A stretch of DNA of 64,000 nt, from positions 1 through 64,000 of the forward strand of contig JAFDWF010000201.1 in NCBI GenBank assembly GCA_018268575.1, written 5' to 3'. The number at the start of each line of letters is the position of its first letter. Position 1 is the stretch's first letter. Below the pieces are notes generated by a model. It worked only from the letters and a program-made list of their open reading frames with translations, was not told the DNA's origin and did not search any database. Position numbers and translations under genes: made by a program. Origin of the DNA: Actinomycetota bacterium. GTDB lineage: Bacteria; Actinomycetota; Thermoleophilia; Solirubrobacterales; 70-9. Positions 42,066-51,103 of this stretch are shown here, in pieces.

Positions 42066-42755
42066 ATGAAGACCAAGCTCGCAATCGCCACCGTCTCGCT
42101 GCTCGTCGTCGGCCTCGTCGTCGCCGGCGCGGCCTCGGGCGCCTTCGTGGCGATCTACCGAAATGCCTTGGAAACGACGGCGCAGCGCACCGAAATCATC
42201 AAGGTGGCGGGCAAGGAATGCACCCGCGGCGGGGCCCAGACCTCGCTCAAGATCACGGTCGGCAAGCTGACCGAAGAGTGCGCCTACCGCACCCCGGTGG
42301 TCGGGTCGGACCTCGAAATCGCCGCCACCGGGCGGATCCTCGAAGGCACCCCGGCCGCGGTGGTGAAGAAATCCTTCCTCGGCTTGCAACTGCGGGCGGG
42401 CGGCGGCGGCAAGCTCGAGCTGCGCGTCTTCCCGGCCCAGAAAAAGGTCCAGATCGCCAAGGCGACCGAAGCGGGGATCAAGTACCTGGCGATCAAGAAG
42501 AACGTGGTCTCGCTGAAAGAAGCGATGAAGCCGGTGGTGCTGCGCCTGCGGGTGGTCAGCGGCGCGGGCGAATCGGCGGGCACCTGCAAGATCGGCGGCT
42601 ACCTGGCCGGCGAACTGGTGGCCGAAGCCGAAGATCCGGCCTGCAGCGAAGTGAGTGGCGAAATGACGGCGCTCTCGGCGGGTGCGCCGAACAACGGCGT
42701 CGGCCTGATCGCCGGCTTCGAAGCGATCGTCGTGCGGACCCCGGTCCGCTTCTAA
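42066..42755 (+). CDS. Secreted or membrane-anchored protein of unknown function
   Basis: A 229-residue protein beginning with a short basic N-terminus and a hydrophobic helix (LAIATVSLLVVGLVVAGAAS) that is either a signal peptide or an anchor. The remainder is beta-rich with two cysteine pairs (about GKECTRGG/TEECAYRT and GTCKIGG/DPACSEV). It contains repeated strand patterns such as GSDLEIAATGRILEG and LGLQLRAGGGGKLELRVFP. I recognise no family. Glutamate is encoded almost always by GAA, unlike neighbouring genes. ATG at 42066 is selected because the signal helix follows directly. The 161-bp gap to the divergent ecm start shows nothing I can name. Confidence 0.7.
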   Translation: MKTKLAIATVSLLVVGLVVAGAASGAFVAIYRNALETTAQRTEIIKVAGKECTRGGAQTSLKITVGKLTEECAYRTPVVGSDLEIAATGRILEGTPAAVVKKSFLGLQLRAGGGGKLELRVFPAQKKVQIAKATEAGIKYLAIKKNVVSLKEAMKPVVLRLRVVSGAGESAGTCKIGGYLAGELVAEAEDPACSEVSGEMTALSAGAPNNGVGLIAGFEAIVVRTPVRF

Positions 42756-42766
42756 CCTGACCCACG

Positions 42767-44608
42767 TCAGCCGCCGCGCGGGAACGCCACCTTTTCGTGG
42801 ACGACCTTGCTGACCAGGCGGGCGTAGACGCCGGCGCCCTTCGGGGTCAGGTGGATGCCGTCCCAGAAGAGGCTTTCGCCGCCTTCTTCGGCCACCCGCG
42901 CCCAGGGGATTTCGGTGGTGTGGTGCCAGAGCTTTGACGCTTCGGCGATCGCTTCGTTCGACTCGTCCTGCCAGGAGACCGGGGCGTGGTCGGAGATCAG
43001 GAAGAGCTGACCGACGTTCGTCGTCGCCTTGCGCAGCGCCTCCATGTCTTCGCTGTAGAGCGGGCCGTTGTTGCCCCACTGGATCACCATCGCCGCCGGG
43101 CGGTGCCCCTGGCGCTTGATCGCCTCGATGATTTCGAGGAATTCGTCGGCCTGGCGGCCGACCTTGGCGTCCATCGAGAAGCCGGGGCCGAGCCGGGAGG
43201 CCAGCTGTTCCTTGGCGCCGATCATCACCGAGTCGCCGAGCATCACGATCCGCGGCCAGTGCTTCGCGGGCGCCGGCTTCTTCTCCTGCTGCCCGCCGGC
43301 CTTGCCCTGGGGCGGGGAGGACCCGCGCGCGTCGCCTTCGGCCTGCGGCAGCTTGGCGTGCACCTTGGCTTCGGTCGCGGTCGAGGCCGCGGCCAGTTCG
43401 GGGTTGGAGCCGCCGGCGCCGACGATGCCGCTCCAGCCGACGATCAGGATCACCGCGAGGACGCCGCCGATCAACGCCGGGCGGGCCCACTTCATCGCGC
43501 GCTCGGGCATCTTCGGGAGCTTAGCCTTGCCGCTGAAGGGCAGCTCGATGAAGCGGTAGGAGAGGTCGGCGAGCGCCAGGCAGAGCAGCAACTGCAGCGG
43601 GATCAGGATCCCGCGCGGCAGGGCGATATCGACGCCGGGCCGGGTCATCGCCAGGACCGGCCAGTGCCAGAGGTAGAAGCTGTAGCTGCGCAGGCCGAGC
43701 CAGAGCAGGGCGGGGCGGCCGAGGATGCCGCCGAGGCGCGCGGCGGGGTGGGCGAGGGCGGCGAGCAGGAGCGCGGTCGCGATCGCCACCCAGGCGTAGC
43801 CGCCGTGCCAGAGCGCCAGGTCGTAGTCGTGGACGTGGACGAAGCTGAGGATCAGGTAGCCGAGCGCGATCACCCCGAGGGCGTCGAGGATCGGCCCCAC
43901 CAGGGGGCCTGCCTTGTGCGAGGGGAGGCGCAGCTCGGTCGGGCTCCAGACCAGCGCCAGGGCGACGCCCGCGAGCAGGCCGACGGCGTGCGTGTCGGTG
44001 CCGTAGTAGACGCGCGAGGCGTCGTGGCCGGGATCGAAGAGGATCCAGGCGAGGACCACCGAGCCGATCGCCCCGGCGAGCACGCCGAGCAGGAGCCGGC
44101 CACGGCCGAAGACCTTCATCCCGACCGCGAAGACGAGCGGCCAGAAGAGGTAGAACTGCTCCTCCACCGAGAGCGACCAGAGGTGGGTGAAGAGCGAGGG
44201 CCGACCGAACTGTTCGAAGTAGGACGTGTGGGCGAAGATGAAGTGCCAGTTGGCGAAGTAGAAGAGCGAGGCGAGCGCGTCGCCGCGGATCTGGTCGATC
44301 TTGCTCGGCTCGGCGATCGCCGAGGCGATCATCGCCACCGCGATCAGGACGCCGACCGCGGGCAGCAGGCGGCGGGCGCGCCGCAGCCAGAAGCGGCCGA
44401 GCTGGATGTGGTCGGTGGAGCGGAACTCGCGCAAGAGCAGCGAGGTGATCAGGAAGCCGCTGATGACGAAGAAGACGTCGACGCCGAGGAAGCCGCCGGG
44501 CACCCAGTCGAGGCCCGCGTGGTAGCCGAAGACCGCCAGCACCGCCAGCGCCCGCATCGCGTCGATCCCCGGCATGTAGGGGAAACGGCTGTCCTTCGGC
44601 CTGCTCAT
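42767..44608 (-). CDS. OafA/YrhL-type membrane acyltransferase with SGNH domain
   Basis: A 613-residue enzyme that would O-acylate a surface sugar. Residues 1-370 form the acyltransferase-3 membrane domain with about ten helices: IDAMRALAVLAVFGYHAG with the catalytic histidine, GVDVFFVISGFLITSLLLRE, RRARRLLPAV and SVEEQFYLFWPLVFAVGM. A linker rich in Ala and Lys follows. The C-terminal SGNH-like domain (about 430-613) has IVMLGDSVMIGAKE with the serine and DGIHLTPKGAGVYARL with the Asp-His pair. The gene converges with the unknown secreted protein gene and is divergent from clpS by 82 bp. Confidence 0.85.
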   Translation of the reverse strand: MSRPKDSRFPYMPGIDAMRALAVLAVFGYHAGLDWVPGGFLGVDVFFVISGFLITSLLLREFRSTDHIQLGRFWLRRARRLLPAVGVLIAVAMIASAIAEPSKIDQIRGDALASLFYFANWHFIFAHTSYFEQFGRPSLFTHLWSLSVEEQFYLFWPLVFAVGMKVFGRGRLLLGVLAGAIGSVVLAWILFDPGHDASRVYYGTDTHAVGLLAGVALALVWSPTELRLPSHKAGPLVGPILDALGVIALGYLILSFVHVHDYDLALWHGGYAWVAIATALLLAALAHPAARLGGILGRPALLWLGLRSYSFYLWHWPVLAMTRPGVDIALPRGILIPLQLLLCLALADLSYRFIELPFSGKAKLPKMPERAMKWARPALIGGVLAVILIVGWSGIVGAGGSNPELAAASTATEAKVHAKLPQAEGDARGSSPPQGKAGGQQEKKPAPAKHWPRIVMLGDSVMIGAKEQLASRLGPGFSMDAKVGRQADEFLEIIEAIKRQGHRPAAMVIQWGNNGPLYSEDMEALRKATTNVGQLFLISDHAPVSWQDESNEAIAEASKLWHHTTEIPWARVAEEGGESLFWDGIHLTPKGAGVYARLVSKVVHEKVAFPRGG

Positions 44609-44690
44609 CCTTCCTCGATCATTTCGGGTCGGTTCCGCCGGTTCCTTGGCGAATCCCCGCGGCTACGTCTAGGTGCATAATCTCGACCCG

Positions 44691-44999
44691 ATGTCGACCT
44701 CGACGCCATCGTTGTCGATCACGGTCGAGAAGCCCCGCATCTCCGACCCCCATTCTGGTTTAGGGGGAAACTGGCGCGTGATCGTTCGCAACGACAACCA
44801 CAACACCTTCGACCACGTCGCGCAGACGCTCGCCCGCGTCCTGCCCGGCGTCAGCCTGGACCAGGGTCACCGGATCGCCGAGCAGATCCACAACACCGGT
44901 CAGGCGATCGTCTGGACCGGCCCGCGCGAGCCGGCCGAGCACTATTGGGAGCAGCTGGAGGGCGCGGGCCTGACGATGGCGCCGTTGGAGCGCGCTTGA
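44691..44999 (+). CDS. clpS: ATP-dependent Clp protease adaptor ClpS
   Basis: A 102-residue adaptor that binds N-end-rule substrates and delivers them to ClpAP or ClpCP. The core is WRVIVRNDNHNTFDHVAQTL, with the Asn-Asp pair and the hydrophobic pocket residues. Next come the helix region LDQGHRIAEQIHNTGQAIVW and the final PAEHYWEQLEGAGLTMAPLE. The N-terminal 30 residues are a flexible tail. The ATG at 44691 is preferred to a GTG at 44673. Its stop codon overlaps the TTG start of the next gene (TTGA), so the adaptor is translationally coupled to a secreted sugar dehydrogenase gene, an odd pairing. Confidence 0.87.
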   Translation: MSTSTPSLSITVEKPRISDPHSGLGGNWRVIVRNDNHNTFDHVAQTLARVLPGVSLDQGHRIAEQIHNTGQAIVWTGPREPAEHYWEQLEGAGLTMAPLERA

Positions 45000-46993
45000 A
45001 GAGGCGACGCCGAACGCCGGCCGCGATCGTCGCGGCGCTCCTGGTCGCTGCCGTCGCCCTGATCGCCGTGCCCTCTGCGGGCGCGGTGATCACGCTGCCG
45101 GAAAAGTTCGAAGACCAGACCGTCTGGAGCGGCCTGAGCCAACCGACGATCGTCAAGTTCGCGCCGAACGGCGAGGTCTTCGTCGGTGAGAAAGGCGGGA
45201 AGATCCTCGTCTACAAAAGCGTGAACGACAAGACGCCGGAAGAATTCGCGAATCTGGCCAAACCCGTCTATGACTACGAAGACCACGGCATCCTCGGCAT
45301 GGCGATCGATCCGCTCTTCGAGCTCGGGCGACCCTACGTATATGTGCTCTACACCTTCAACCACAAACTCGAAAACCCGGCCACTCAGGAACCGCAGGGC
45401 TTCGAACCGCGGGCGCAGACGCCGGCATGGCCGTCGGCCGAATCAAACTTCGAACACGACAAATGCGAAAACAGCGAAAAAGCCAAAGAAGAACACAAGA
45501 TCGAAAACCCTGGCTGTGAGGTCAGCGGTGTCCTGGTCAAACTAAAAGCGGACCCAGCCGGGACCGAAGCCGAACCCTCGGCTGCCGAACCCCATGAAGA
45601 AGTGCTTCTCGAAGGCTGGTGCCAGCAGGCGACCACGCACTCGATCGGTGACCTCGGCTTTGGCCCGGAAGGCGACCTCTACGTCAGCGGCGGCGAAGGC
45701 GCGATGTACTCGGAAGCCGACTACGGCCAGTTCGGAAACCCCTGCGAAGACCCGGTCGAATACGAATCGCCGGGCGTGGTCAAACGGCTCACCGCGCTGG
45801 GCGGCTCGCTGCGCTCGCAGAGCGTGCTGCGCGACCATTCCCTTCCCAATCACCCGACTCTCCTCTCCGGGTCGATCCTGCGGATCGACCCGAACACCGG
45901 GGAAGGGGTCCCCGGCAACCCCTTCTACGGGGCGACGCCGATCGAAAAGAACAAGCAGCGCATCGTCGCCTTCGGCTTCCGCCAGCCGTGGCGCTTCACG
46001 ATCGACCCGCGGCTCGGGGAACTGTATGTCTCCAACGTCGGCAACGGCTCCTACGAGGAGGTCGAACGGGTACCCCTCGGCTCCTCGGCGCCCTACAACG
46101 GCGGCTGGCCCTGTTACGAAGGCAGCGAAAACGGCAAGCCGGCGAAGAACTACACCTATGCGGGCGAAAGCGAAGGGCACCCGTACGCGTCGATCCAGTA
46201 CTGCATCGACCAGTACGCCGCCGAAGAAGCCGGTCATCAAGAAACCGAAACGCCGTTCTACGCCTACCCGCACAACGGGCCGGCCGTGCCCGGCGACCGC
46301 TGCTACCACGGCACGCCGCTGGCGACCGATGTCTCCGGCAACGCCTTCAACGAAGGGACCGCCTACTCGAAGGCCTATCGCCATGCCTTCTTCTTCTCCG
46401 ACGCGATTCGCGGCTGCATCTACGTGATGCTGAGCGGCGCCGATGGGAAACCGAACCCGGCGACCGCGACCACCTTCCTCTCCGACACCGAACCGTATGC
46501 GTTCCCTGCGGTGGATATGGAGCAAGGTCCCGAAGGGAACATCTTCTACGTCCAGCTCGCCGGCGCCGGCGGTGGCAGCGTGCATCGGATCGTCTACACC
46601 GGGACGACCGAACGGGAAGAAATCGAAAAGGAAGAACGGGAAGAGCGGGAAGGGCGGGAACGGAAGGAACGGGAAGAAAGGGAACAGAGGGAAAAGGCGC
46701 CGAAGTCGAACCCCACGCCCGCCCCGAGCCCGAGCTACAAGCCGCCGCAGATCAAGAAGCGGCCCGCCAAGAAGACGACGCAGCGCTACGCGAAGTTCGT
46801 CTTCAACGGCCAGGGCGAGACGAAGTTCCGCTGCAAGCTCGACGGCAAGGCCTTCTCCTCCTGCAAGTCACCGCGGACCTACAAGCACCTGAAGCCCGGC
46901 AAGCACTCCTTCCGCGTCTTCGCGGCTGGCCCCTCCGGCACCAGGTTGAGCGCGAACCGCGTCTTTCAGTGGAAGATCGTCGGCAAGTCCTGA
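44996..46993 (+). CDS. Secreted PQQ-type sugar dehydrogenase-like protein, copy 1
   Basis: A 665-residue exported beta-propeller of the glucose/sorbosone dehydrogenase family. The start is TTG at 44996, set by GGAG 6 bp upstream and overlapping the clpS stop. A signal peptide follows (IVAALLVAAVALIAVPSAGA). The propeller (about 30-535) shows YDYEDHGILGMAIDPLF, HSIGDLGFGPEGDLYVSGGE, ILRIDPNTGEGVPGNP and VAFGFRQPWRFTIDPRLGEL. A highly charged Glu/Arg segment follows (about 538-568), then a Pro-rich stretch and a C-terminal domain with TKFRCKLDGKAFSSCKSP and LKPGKHSFRVFA. Catalysis on sugars is family knowledge; the substrate is unknown. Glutamate is mostly GAA. Confidence 0.83.
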   Translation: MKRRRRTPAAIVAALLVAAVALIAVPSAGAVITLPEKFEDQTVWSGLSQPTIVKFAPNGEVFVGEKGGKILVYKSVNDKTPEEFANLAKPVYDYEDHGILGMAIDPLFELGRPYVYVLYTFNHKLENPATQEPQGFEPRAQTPAWPSAESNFEHDKCENSEKAKEEHKIENPGCEVSGVLVKLKADPAGTEAEPSAAEPHEEVLLEGWCQQATTHSIGDLGFGPEGDLYVSGGEGAMYSEADYGQFGNPCEDPVEYESPGVVKRLTALGGSLRSQSVLRDHSLPNHPTLLSGSILRIDPNTGEGVPGNPFYGATPIEKNKQRIVAFGFRQPWRFTIDPRLGELYVSNVGNGSYEEVERVPLGSSAPYNGGWPCYEGSENGKPAKNYTYAGESEGHPYASIQYCIDQYAAEEAGHQETETPFYAYPHNGPAVPGDRCYHGTPLATDVSGNAFNEGTAYSKAYRHAFFFSDAIRGCIYVMLSGADGKPNPATATTFLSDTEPYAFPAVDMEQGPEGNIFYVQLAGAGGGSVHRIVYTGTTEREEIEKEEREEREGRERKEREEREQREKAPKSNPTPAPSPSYKPPQIKKRPAKKTTQRYAKFVFNGQGETKFRCKLDGKAFSSCKSPRTYKHLKPGKHSFRVFAAGPSGTRLSANRVFQWKIVGKS

Positions 46994-49656
46994 GGGCGCT
47001 GCGCCTGGCGCTGGCGGCTCTGGTGGTGCCGCTGTGCCTCTTCGGCGCGGGCACCGCGGTGGCGGCGACGCTGCCGGCGGGCTTCCAGGACGAAGTGGTC
47101 CTCGAAGCCGATCAACCAGGCATGGAACACCCCACCGCCTTCAAGTTCGCGCCGGACGGCCGTACCTTCGTCGCGCTGAAGGGCGGCAAGATCCTCGTCT
47201 ACCCGGCCGGGGCGAACTCCTCGACCGCGCCGACCGTCTTCGCCAACCTGGCCAAGCCGAGCTACGACAACGGCGATCATGGGTTGCTCGGGCTGGCGCT
47301 CGACCCGAAGTTCGACGAAGGTCGCCCTTACGTCTACGCGCTCTACACCTTCAACCATGAACTCGGCGTTCCGCCGAGCATCGAAATGCCGAAGTACCCG
47401 TCGGCGGGCAGCGGGGTCGCCGCCTACGAAGGTGACGAATGCCCTCCGAGCGAAGAAAACAAATGCGTGGTCAGCGGCCGCCTGGTGCGGTTGACCGCAG
47501 AAGGGAATCACGCCAAAGAAGCGGGTGGTGAAGTCGAACAGCAGGTCCTGCTCGAAGGCTGGTGCCAGCAGTCGAGCAGCCACTCGATCGGCGATCTCGG
47601 CTTCGGGACCGAAGGGGCGCTGTTCGTCAGCGGCGGCGAAGGTGGGATCTTCACCAACCCCGATTACGGCCAGTACGAAAACCTCTGTGGCGACCCGAAC
47701 GGCACCAAGGGGCAGGACATGGTGCTGAACCCGGAAGCCGAAGGCGGCTCGCTGCGCTCGCAGAGCATCTTCCGTCCCGACGGTCAGGTGCTCCTCAGCG
47801 GCACGCTCGATCGGATCGACCCCGATACCGGTGAAGGCTGGCCGGGCAACCCGTACGCCGGTGACGCGAACGCGAACAAACGGCGGATCGTCGCGATGGG
47901 TTTCCGCAATCCATTCCGGTTCGTGGTCAGCCCGCGGCTCGGCGACGTCTTCGTCGGCAACGTCGGCGCCAATACCTACGAGGAGATCGACCGGGTTCCG
48001 ATCGGCGGCCCGCTCTACAACTCGGGCTGGCCCTGTTACGAAGGCCTCGGCCGCAACTTCGAATTCGAAGTGCTCGGTCTGAATGCCTGCAACCGGCTCT
48101 ACGACACGCCAGGCTCGACCGCGACGCCCTTCTTCTACTACTCGCACACCTCGCCGGTCGCGCCCGGCGACAAGTGCTCCCACAGCTCCGGCTCGGCGAT
48201 CTCCGGCTCGGCCTTCTACGAAGGCTCGACCTATCCGAGCGAATACGACGACGCCCTCTTCTTCGCCGACTCGGTCCGCGGCTGCATCTACGTGATGCTC
48301 GCCGACGGCGAAGACCGCGAACCCGATCCGTCGACCGTGCGGCCCTTCCTCTCGGAAGGGACCAACTACCCGGGGGTCGATCTCGAGCAAGGCCCGGACG
48401 GATCGATCTACTACGTCAGCCTCTACGAAGGGACGATCAACAAGATCTCCTACGACCCGGGGGCGCCCACCGCCAAGCTGAAGACGGTCGGCCATCCCTG
48501 GGGCCCGGCGCCGTTGCAGGTCGAATTCGACGCGGGCGAATCCACCGGCCCGGCCGGCGACACGCTCAAGTACGAATGGGACCTCGACGGCAACGGCGAA
48601 TTCAACGACGGCTCGAACGCACCGACGCAGCAATTCACCTACGCCGACGGCACCCATAACGTCGTCGTCGCGGTCCGGGTCAAAGACGTCCAGACCGGCA
48701 AGAGCTCGGTCGCGAAGCTGACCGTCTTCCCCGGCGATGCGCCGCCGAAGGTGACGATCTCCGAACCGTCCCCGATCCTCACCTGGAAGGTCGCCCAGCC
48801 GATCCACTTCGCGGGCTCGGCGGTGGCGGAGGAAGGGAGCGGGGCGGCGCTGCCGGCCGAAGACCTGTACTGGAAGACGCGGTTGCTGCACTGTCCCTTC
48901 GAAGCGTCGAGCTGCCACGAACACCCGATCCAGATCTTCCCCGGCGTCGCCGGAGGGACCGTCGGGGCGCCCGACCACTCCTATCCCTCCTACGTCAACT
49001 TCATCCTCAGCGCCACCGACGCGCGCGGCCTGACCGCCGAAGCCTCGGTCAAAGTCAAGGCTCGCCCGGTGCCGCTGCAGCTCCGTTCCGAGCCGGCCGG
49101 CATCCCGATCGCGGTAGGGGAAACGAAAGTCGTGACGCCGGGCGAATTCCTCGCGATCGAAGGCTCCCGCACCGATGTCGCGGCGCCGGAAACCGCGCAG
49201 GTCGGCGGGGTCGCCTACACCTTCGAACGGTGGTGCGACGGCGGCGCCCGCGTGCACGAGGTCCCGACCGACGCCGCCGGGACCTACACGGCGATCTACC
49301 GATCGGCCGGGGGCGCCGCCGGAAGTTGCAGCCCCGACGGGGGCGGCGGCCACGGCGGTGGCGGAGCCGGAGGGGCCGGGGGCGAGGTGGCGGGGCCCGG
49401 GACCGTCGCCAAGCCGAGCCTGAGGCGGCACCCGGCGAAGCGGACGAGGTCGAGGACGGCGAAGTTCGCCTTCTCCGGCTCCGCCGCCGCCCGCTTCCGC
49501 TGCAAGCTCGACCGCGGCAGGTTCCTCGCCTGCCGCTCGCCGCGGGTATACCGGGCGCTGAAGCCGGGGAGCCATAAGTTCCGCGTCTACGCGATCGGCG
49601 CCTCCGGCGGGCGCGGCCCGGCGAGGGTCTTCAGCTGGAGGATCCTCGCGAGGTAA
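46969..49656 (+). CDS. Secreted PQQ-type sugar dehydrogenase-like protein with PKD domain, copy 2
   Basis: An 895-residue paralogue of the preceding protein. The GTG at 46969, inside the end of that gene, gives a good signal peptide (RQVLRALRLALAALVVPLCL, cleaved near AVA-ATLP). The propeller has DNGDHGLLGLALDPKF, HSIGDLGFGTEGALFVSGGE, LDRIDPDTGEGWPGNPY and VAMGFRNPFRFVVSPRLG. A PKD domain follows at about 495-590 (YEWDLDGNGEFNDGS, VAVRVKDVQTG). Further beta domains, a glycine-rich linker and the C-terminal domain complete it (RFRCKLDRGRFLACRSP, LKPGSHKFRVYA). The charged coiled segment of copy 1 is missing. It overlaps the convergent flippase gene by 26 bp. Confidence 0.82.
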   Translation: MEDRRQVLRALRLALAALVVPLCLFGAGTAVAATLPAGFQDEVVLEADQPGMEHPTAFKFAPDGRTFVALKGGKILVYPAGANSSTAPTVFANLAKPSYDNGDHGLLGLALDPKFDEGRPYVYALYTFNHELGVPPSIEMPKYPSAGSGVAAYEGDECPPSEENKCVVSGRLVRLTAEGNHAKEAGGEVEQQVLLEGWCQQSSSHSIGDLGFGTEGALFVSGGEGGIFTNPDYGQYENLCGDPNGTKGQDMVLNPEAEGGSLRSQSIFRPDGQVLLSGTLDRIDPDTGEGWPGNPYAGDANANKRRIVAMGFRNPFRFVVSPRLGDVFVGNVGANTYEEIDRVPIGGPLYNSGWPCYEGLGRNFEFEVLGLNACNRLYDTPGSTATPFFYYSHTSPVAPGDKCSHSSGSAISGSAFYEGSTYPSEYDDALFFADSVRGCIYVMLADGEDREPDPSTVRPFLSEGTNYPGVDLEQGPDGSIYYVSLYEGTINKISYDPGAPTAKLKTVGHPWGPAPLQVEFDAGESTGPAGDTLKYEWDLDGNGEFNDGSNAPTQQFTYADGTHNVVVAVRVKDVQTGKSSVAKLTVFPGDAPPKVTISEPSPILTWKVAQPIHFAGSAVAEEGSGAALPAEDLYWKTRLLHCPFEASSCHEHPIQIFPGVAGGTVGAPDHSYPSYVNFILSATDARGLTAEASVKVKARPVPLQLRSEPAGIPIAVGETKVVTPGEFLAIEGSRTDVAAPETAQVGGVAYTFERWCDGGARVHEVPTDAAGTYTAIYRSAGGAAGSCSPDGGGGHGGGGAGGAGGEVAGPGTVAKPSLRRHPAKRTRSRTAKFAFSGSAAARFRCKLDRGRFLACRSPRVYRALKPGSHKFRVYAIGASGGRGPARVFSWRILAR

Positions 49657-51046
49657 GGCGGAGGCCTGTGATCAGGCCGCCGTGGCGGAGGGCCCAGAGG
49701 CCGGTGGCGAGCGCGGCGAGCAGTGCGAGCGCGGCGAGCGGGACGCTGCTCGGCTGAATCGCGAGCAGCATGGTGGTCGCCACCACGGGCGCGCTCACCG
49801 CTGCGATCATCAGGCAGGCCTCCCGGCCGAGCACCACGAAGGCGAGGGCGAAGGTGCCGACCAGGGTCTGTCCCATCGTCGCGAAGCTCGGGCCGACGAC
49901 GCCGAAGGGGGGGACCAGGATCAGGTCGAGGCCGATATTGACCGCGACCGAGGCGATCGAGACGCGGGCGACCAGTTCGCTGCGCCGAGCGCCGACCAGG
50001 GCGGCGAGGAGCGCGTAGTAGATGACCGAGAAGACGCCGCTGCCGCCGAGGAGCAGCAGGAGCGGGGCCGCGGTGCCTTCGAACCCCGAGCCGAAGACGA
50101 CCGGCAGGACGAAGGCGGCGACGACGCCGGTGACACCCACCAGGGTCGCCCAGAGCCCCAGGTATGTGAGGAGGCGCGGGGTCGGCAGCTGCTCTTTGAG
50201 CTCCTGGCCGGAGGCGGTCGAGCGGGCGTGCTCGGGCAGCGCGGCGACCAGCCAGTAGCTGGTCAGGGCGGTGACGAAGGTGAAGACCTGGTAGGCGAGC
50301 GAGTAGATCCCGACGTCGGCGTCGGAGCGGAAGATCGCGAGGATGAAGATGTCGGCGTAGGCGACGCCGTAGGAGGCGAGGCTGACGATCGCCATCGCGC
50401 CGACCGCGCCCATCACCGTGCCGATCGGATGGTCGGGGATCTCCTCGGTGGGGGCGCGGAAGAGGCGCTGGCGCCGCTCGACGACGACGACCGCGATCGC
50501 GAAGGTGACCACCGAGGCGATCGTCAGCAGGACCTGGGAGCCGATCACGCCGAGGCTGGTGGCGGCGACGATGGCCAGTGCCAGGGCGAGGGCGATCACC
50601 CGCTCGAGCGTCTGCAGGGCCGCGATCTCCCCCATCCGGCCCTCGGTCTGCTGGACGGCGAAGATCCCCTGTAGGCCGACGAGGGCGACCGCCGAGAGGA
50701 CGACGCAGACCAGCGAGGTCGGCGAGTCGATGCCGAGCGCGACGGCGAGGGGGATCGCGACGAGCAGGCTGGCGCCGGTCGCCAGGGCGGCGACGTAGAG
50801 CGAGGGCCGGAAGGCGGCGCCGATCGAGCGGTCGCCGGCGCTCAGGACCGGTACCGCCAGGAACGGCCACGACCCGGCTACCAGGGAGACTCCGAGGGTG
50901 AGGGCGAGGAAGAGCGAGACGACGCCGAACCCGGCCGTGCCGAGGGCGCGGGTGAGGACGACGATCAGGAGGAAGTAGCCGCCCGCCCGCCCGACGTATC
51001 CCGCCCAGAGCCAGCCGACGTTACGCGTCAGGCTTCGCGAGTCCAT
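49631..51046 (-). CDS. Polysaccharide flippase, Wzx-like, second copy
   Basis: A 471-residue protein with about 12-14 membrane segments of the MOP superfamily. It begins SLTRNVGWLWAGYVGRAGGYF and LIVVLTRALGTAGFGVVSLF, with the typical channel-region helix ASYGVAYADIFILAIFRSDA. The C-terminus ends in basic residues. It is only distantly similar to the flippase at 21753-23039. It lies outside the main polysaccharide block beside sugar dehydrogenase genes, so it may export a different lipid-linked glycan, or be a displaced part of the locus. It lies 57 bp downstream of the small gene at 51104-51418 on the same strand. Confidence 0.83.
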   Translation of the reverse strand: MDSRSLTRNVGWLWAGYVGRAGGYFLLIVVLTRALGTAGFGVVSLFLALTLGVSLVAGSWPFLAVPVLSAGDRSIGAAFRPSLYVAALATGASLLVAIPLAVALGIDSPTSLVCVVLSAVALVGLQGIFAVQQTEGRMGEIAALQTLERVIALALALAIVAATSLGVIGSQVLLTIASVVTFAIAVVVVERRQRLFRAPTEEIPDHPIGTVMGAVGAMAIVSLASYGVAYADIFILAIFRSDADVGIYSLAYQVFTFVTALTSYWLVAALPEHARSTASGQELKEQLPTPRLLTYLGLWATLVGVTGVVAAFVLPVVFGSGFEGTAAPLLLLLGGSGVFSVIYYALLAALVGARRSELVARVSIASVAVNIGLDLILVPPFGVVGPSFATMGQTLVGTFALAFVVLGREACLMIAAVSAPVVATTMLLAIQPSSVPLAALALLAALATGLWALRHGGLITGLRLTSRGSSS

Positions 51047-51103
51047 CGAGCCATGCTGGCGGGTCGGGGGGACGCGTCCGGCCCCCCGGGATGCTCGCGT
51101 CGG

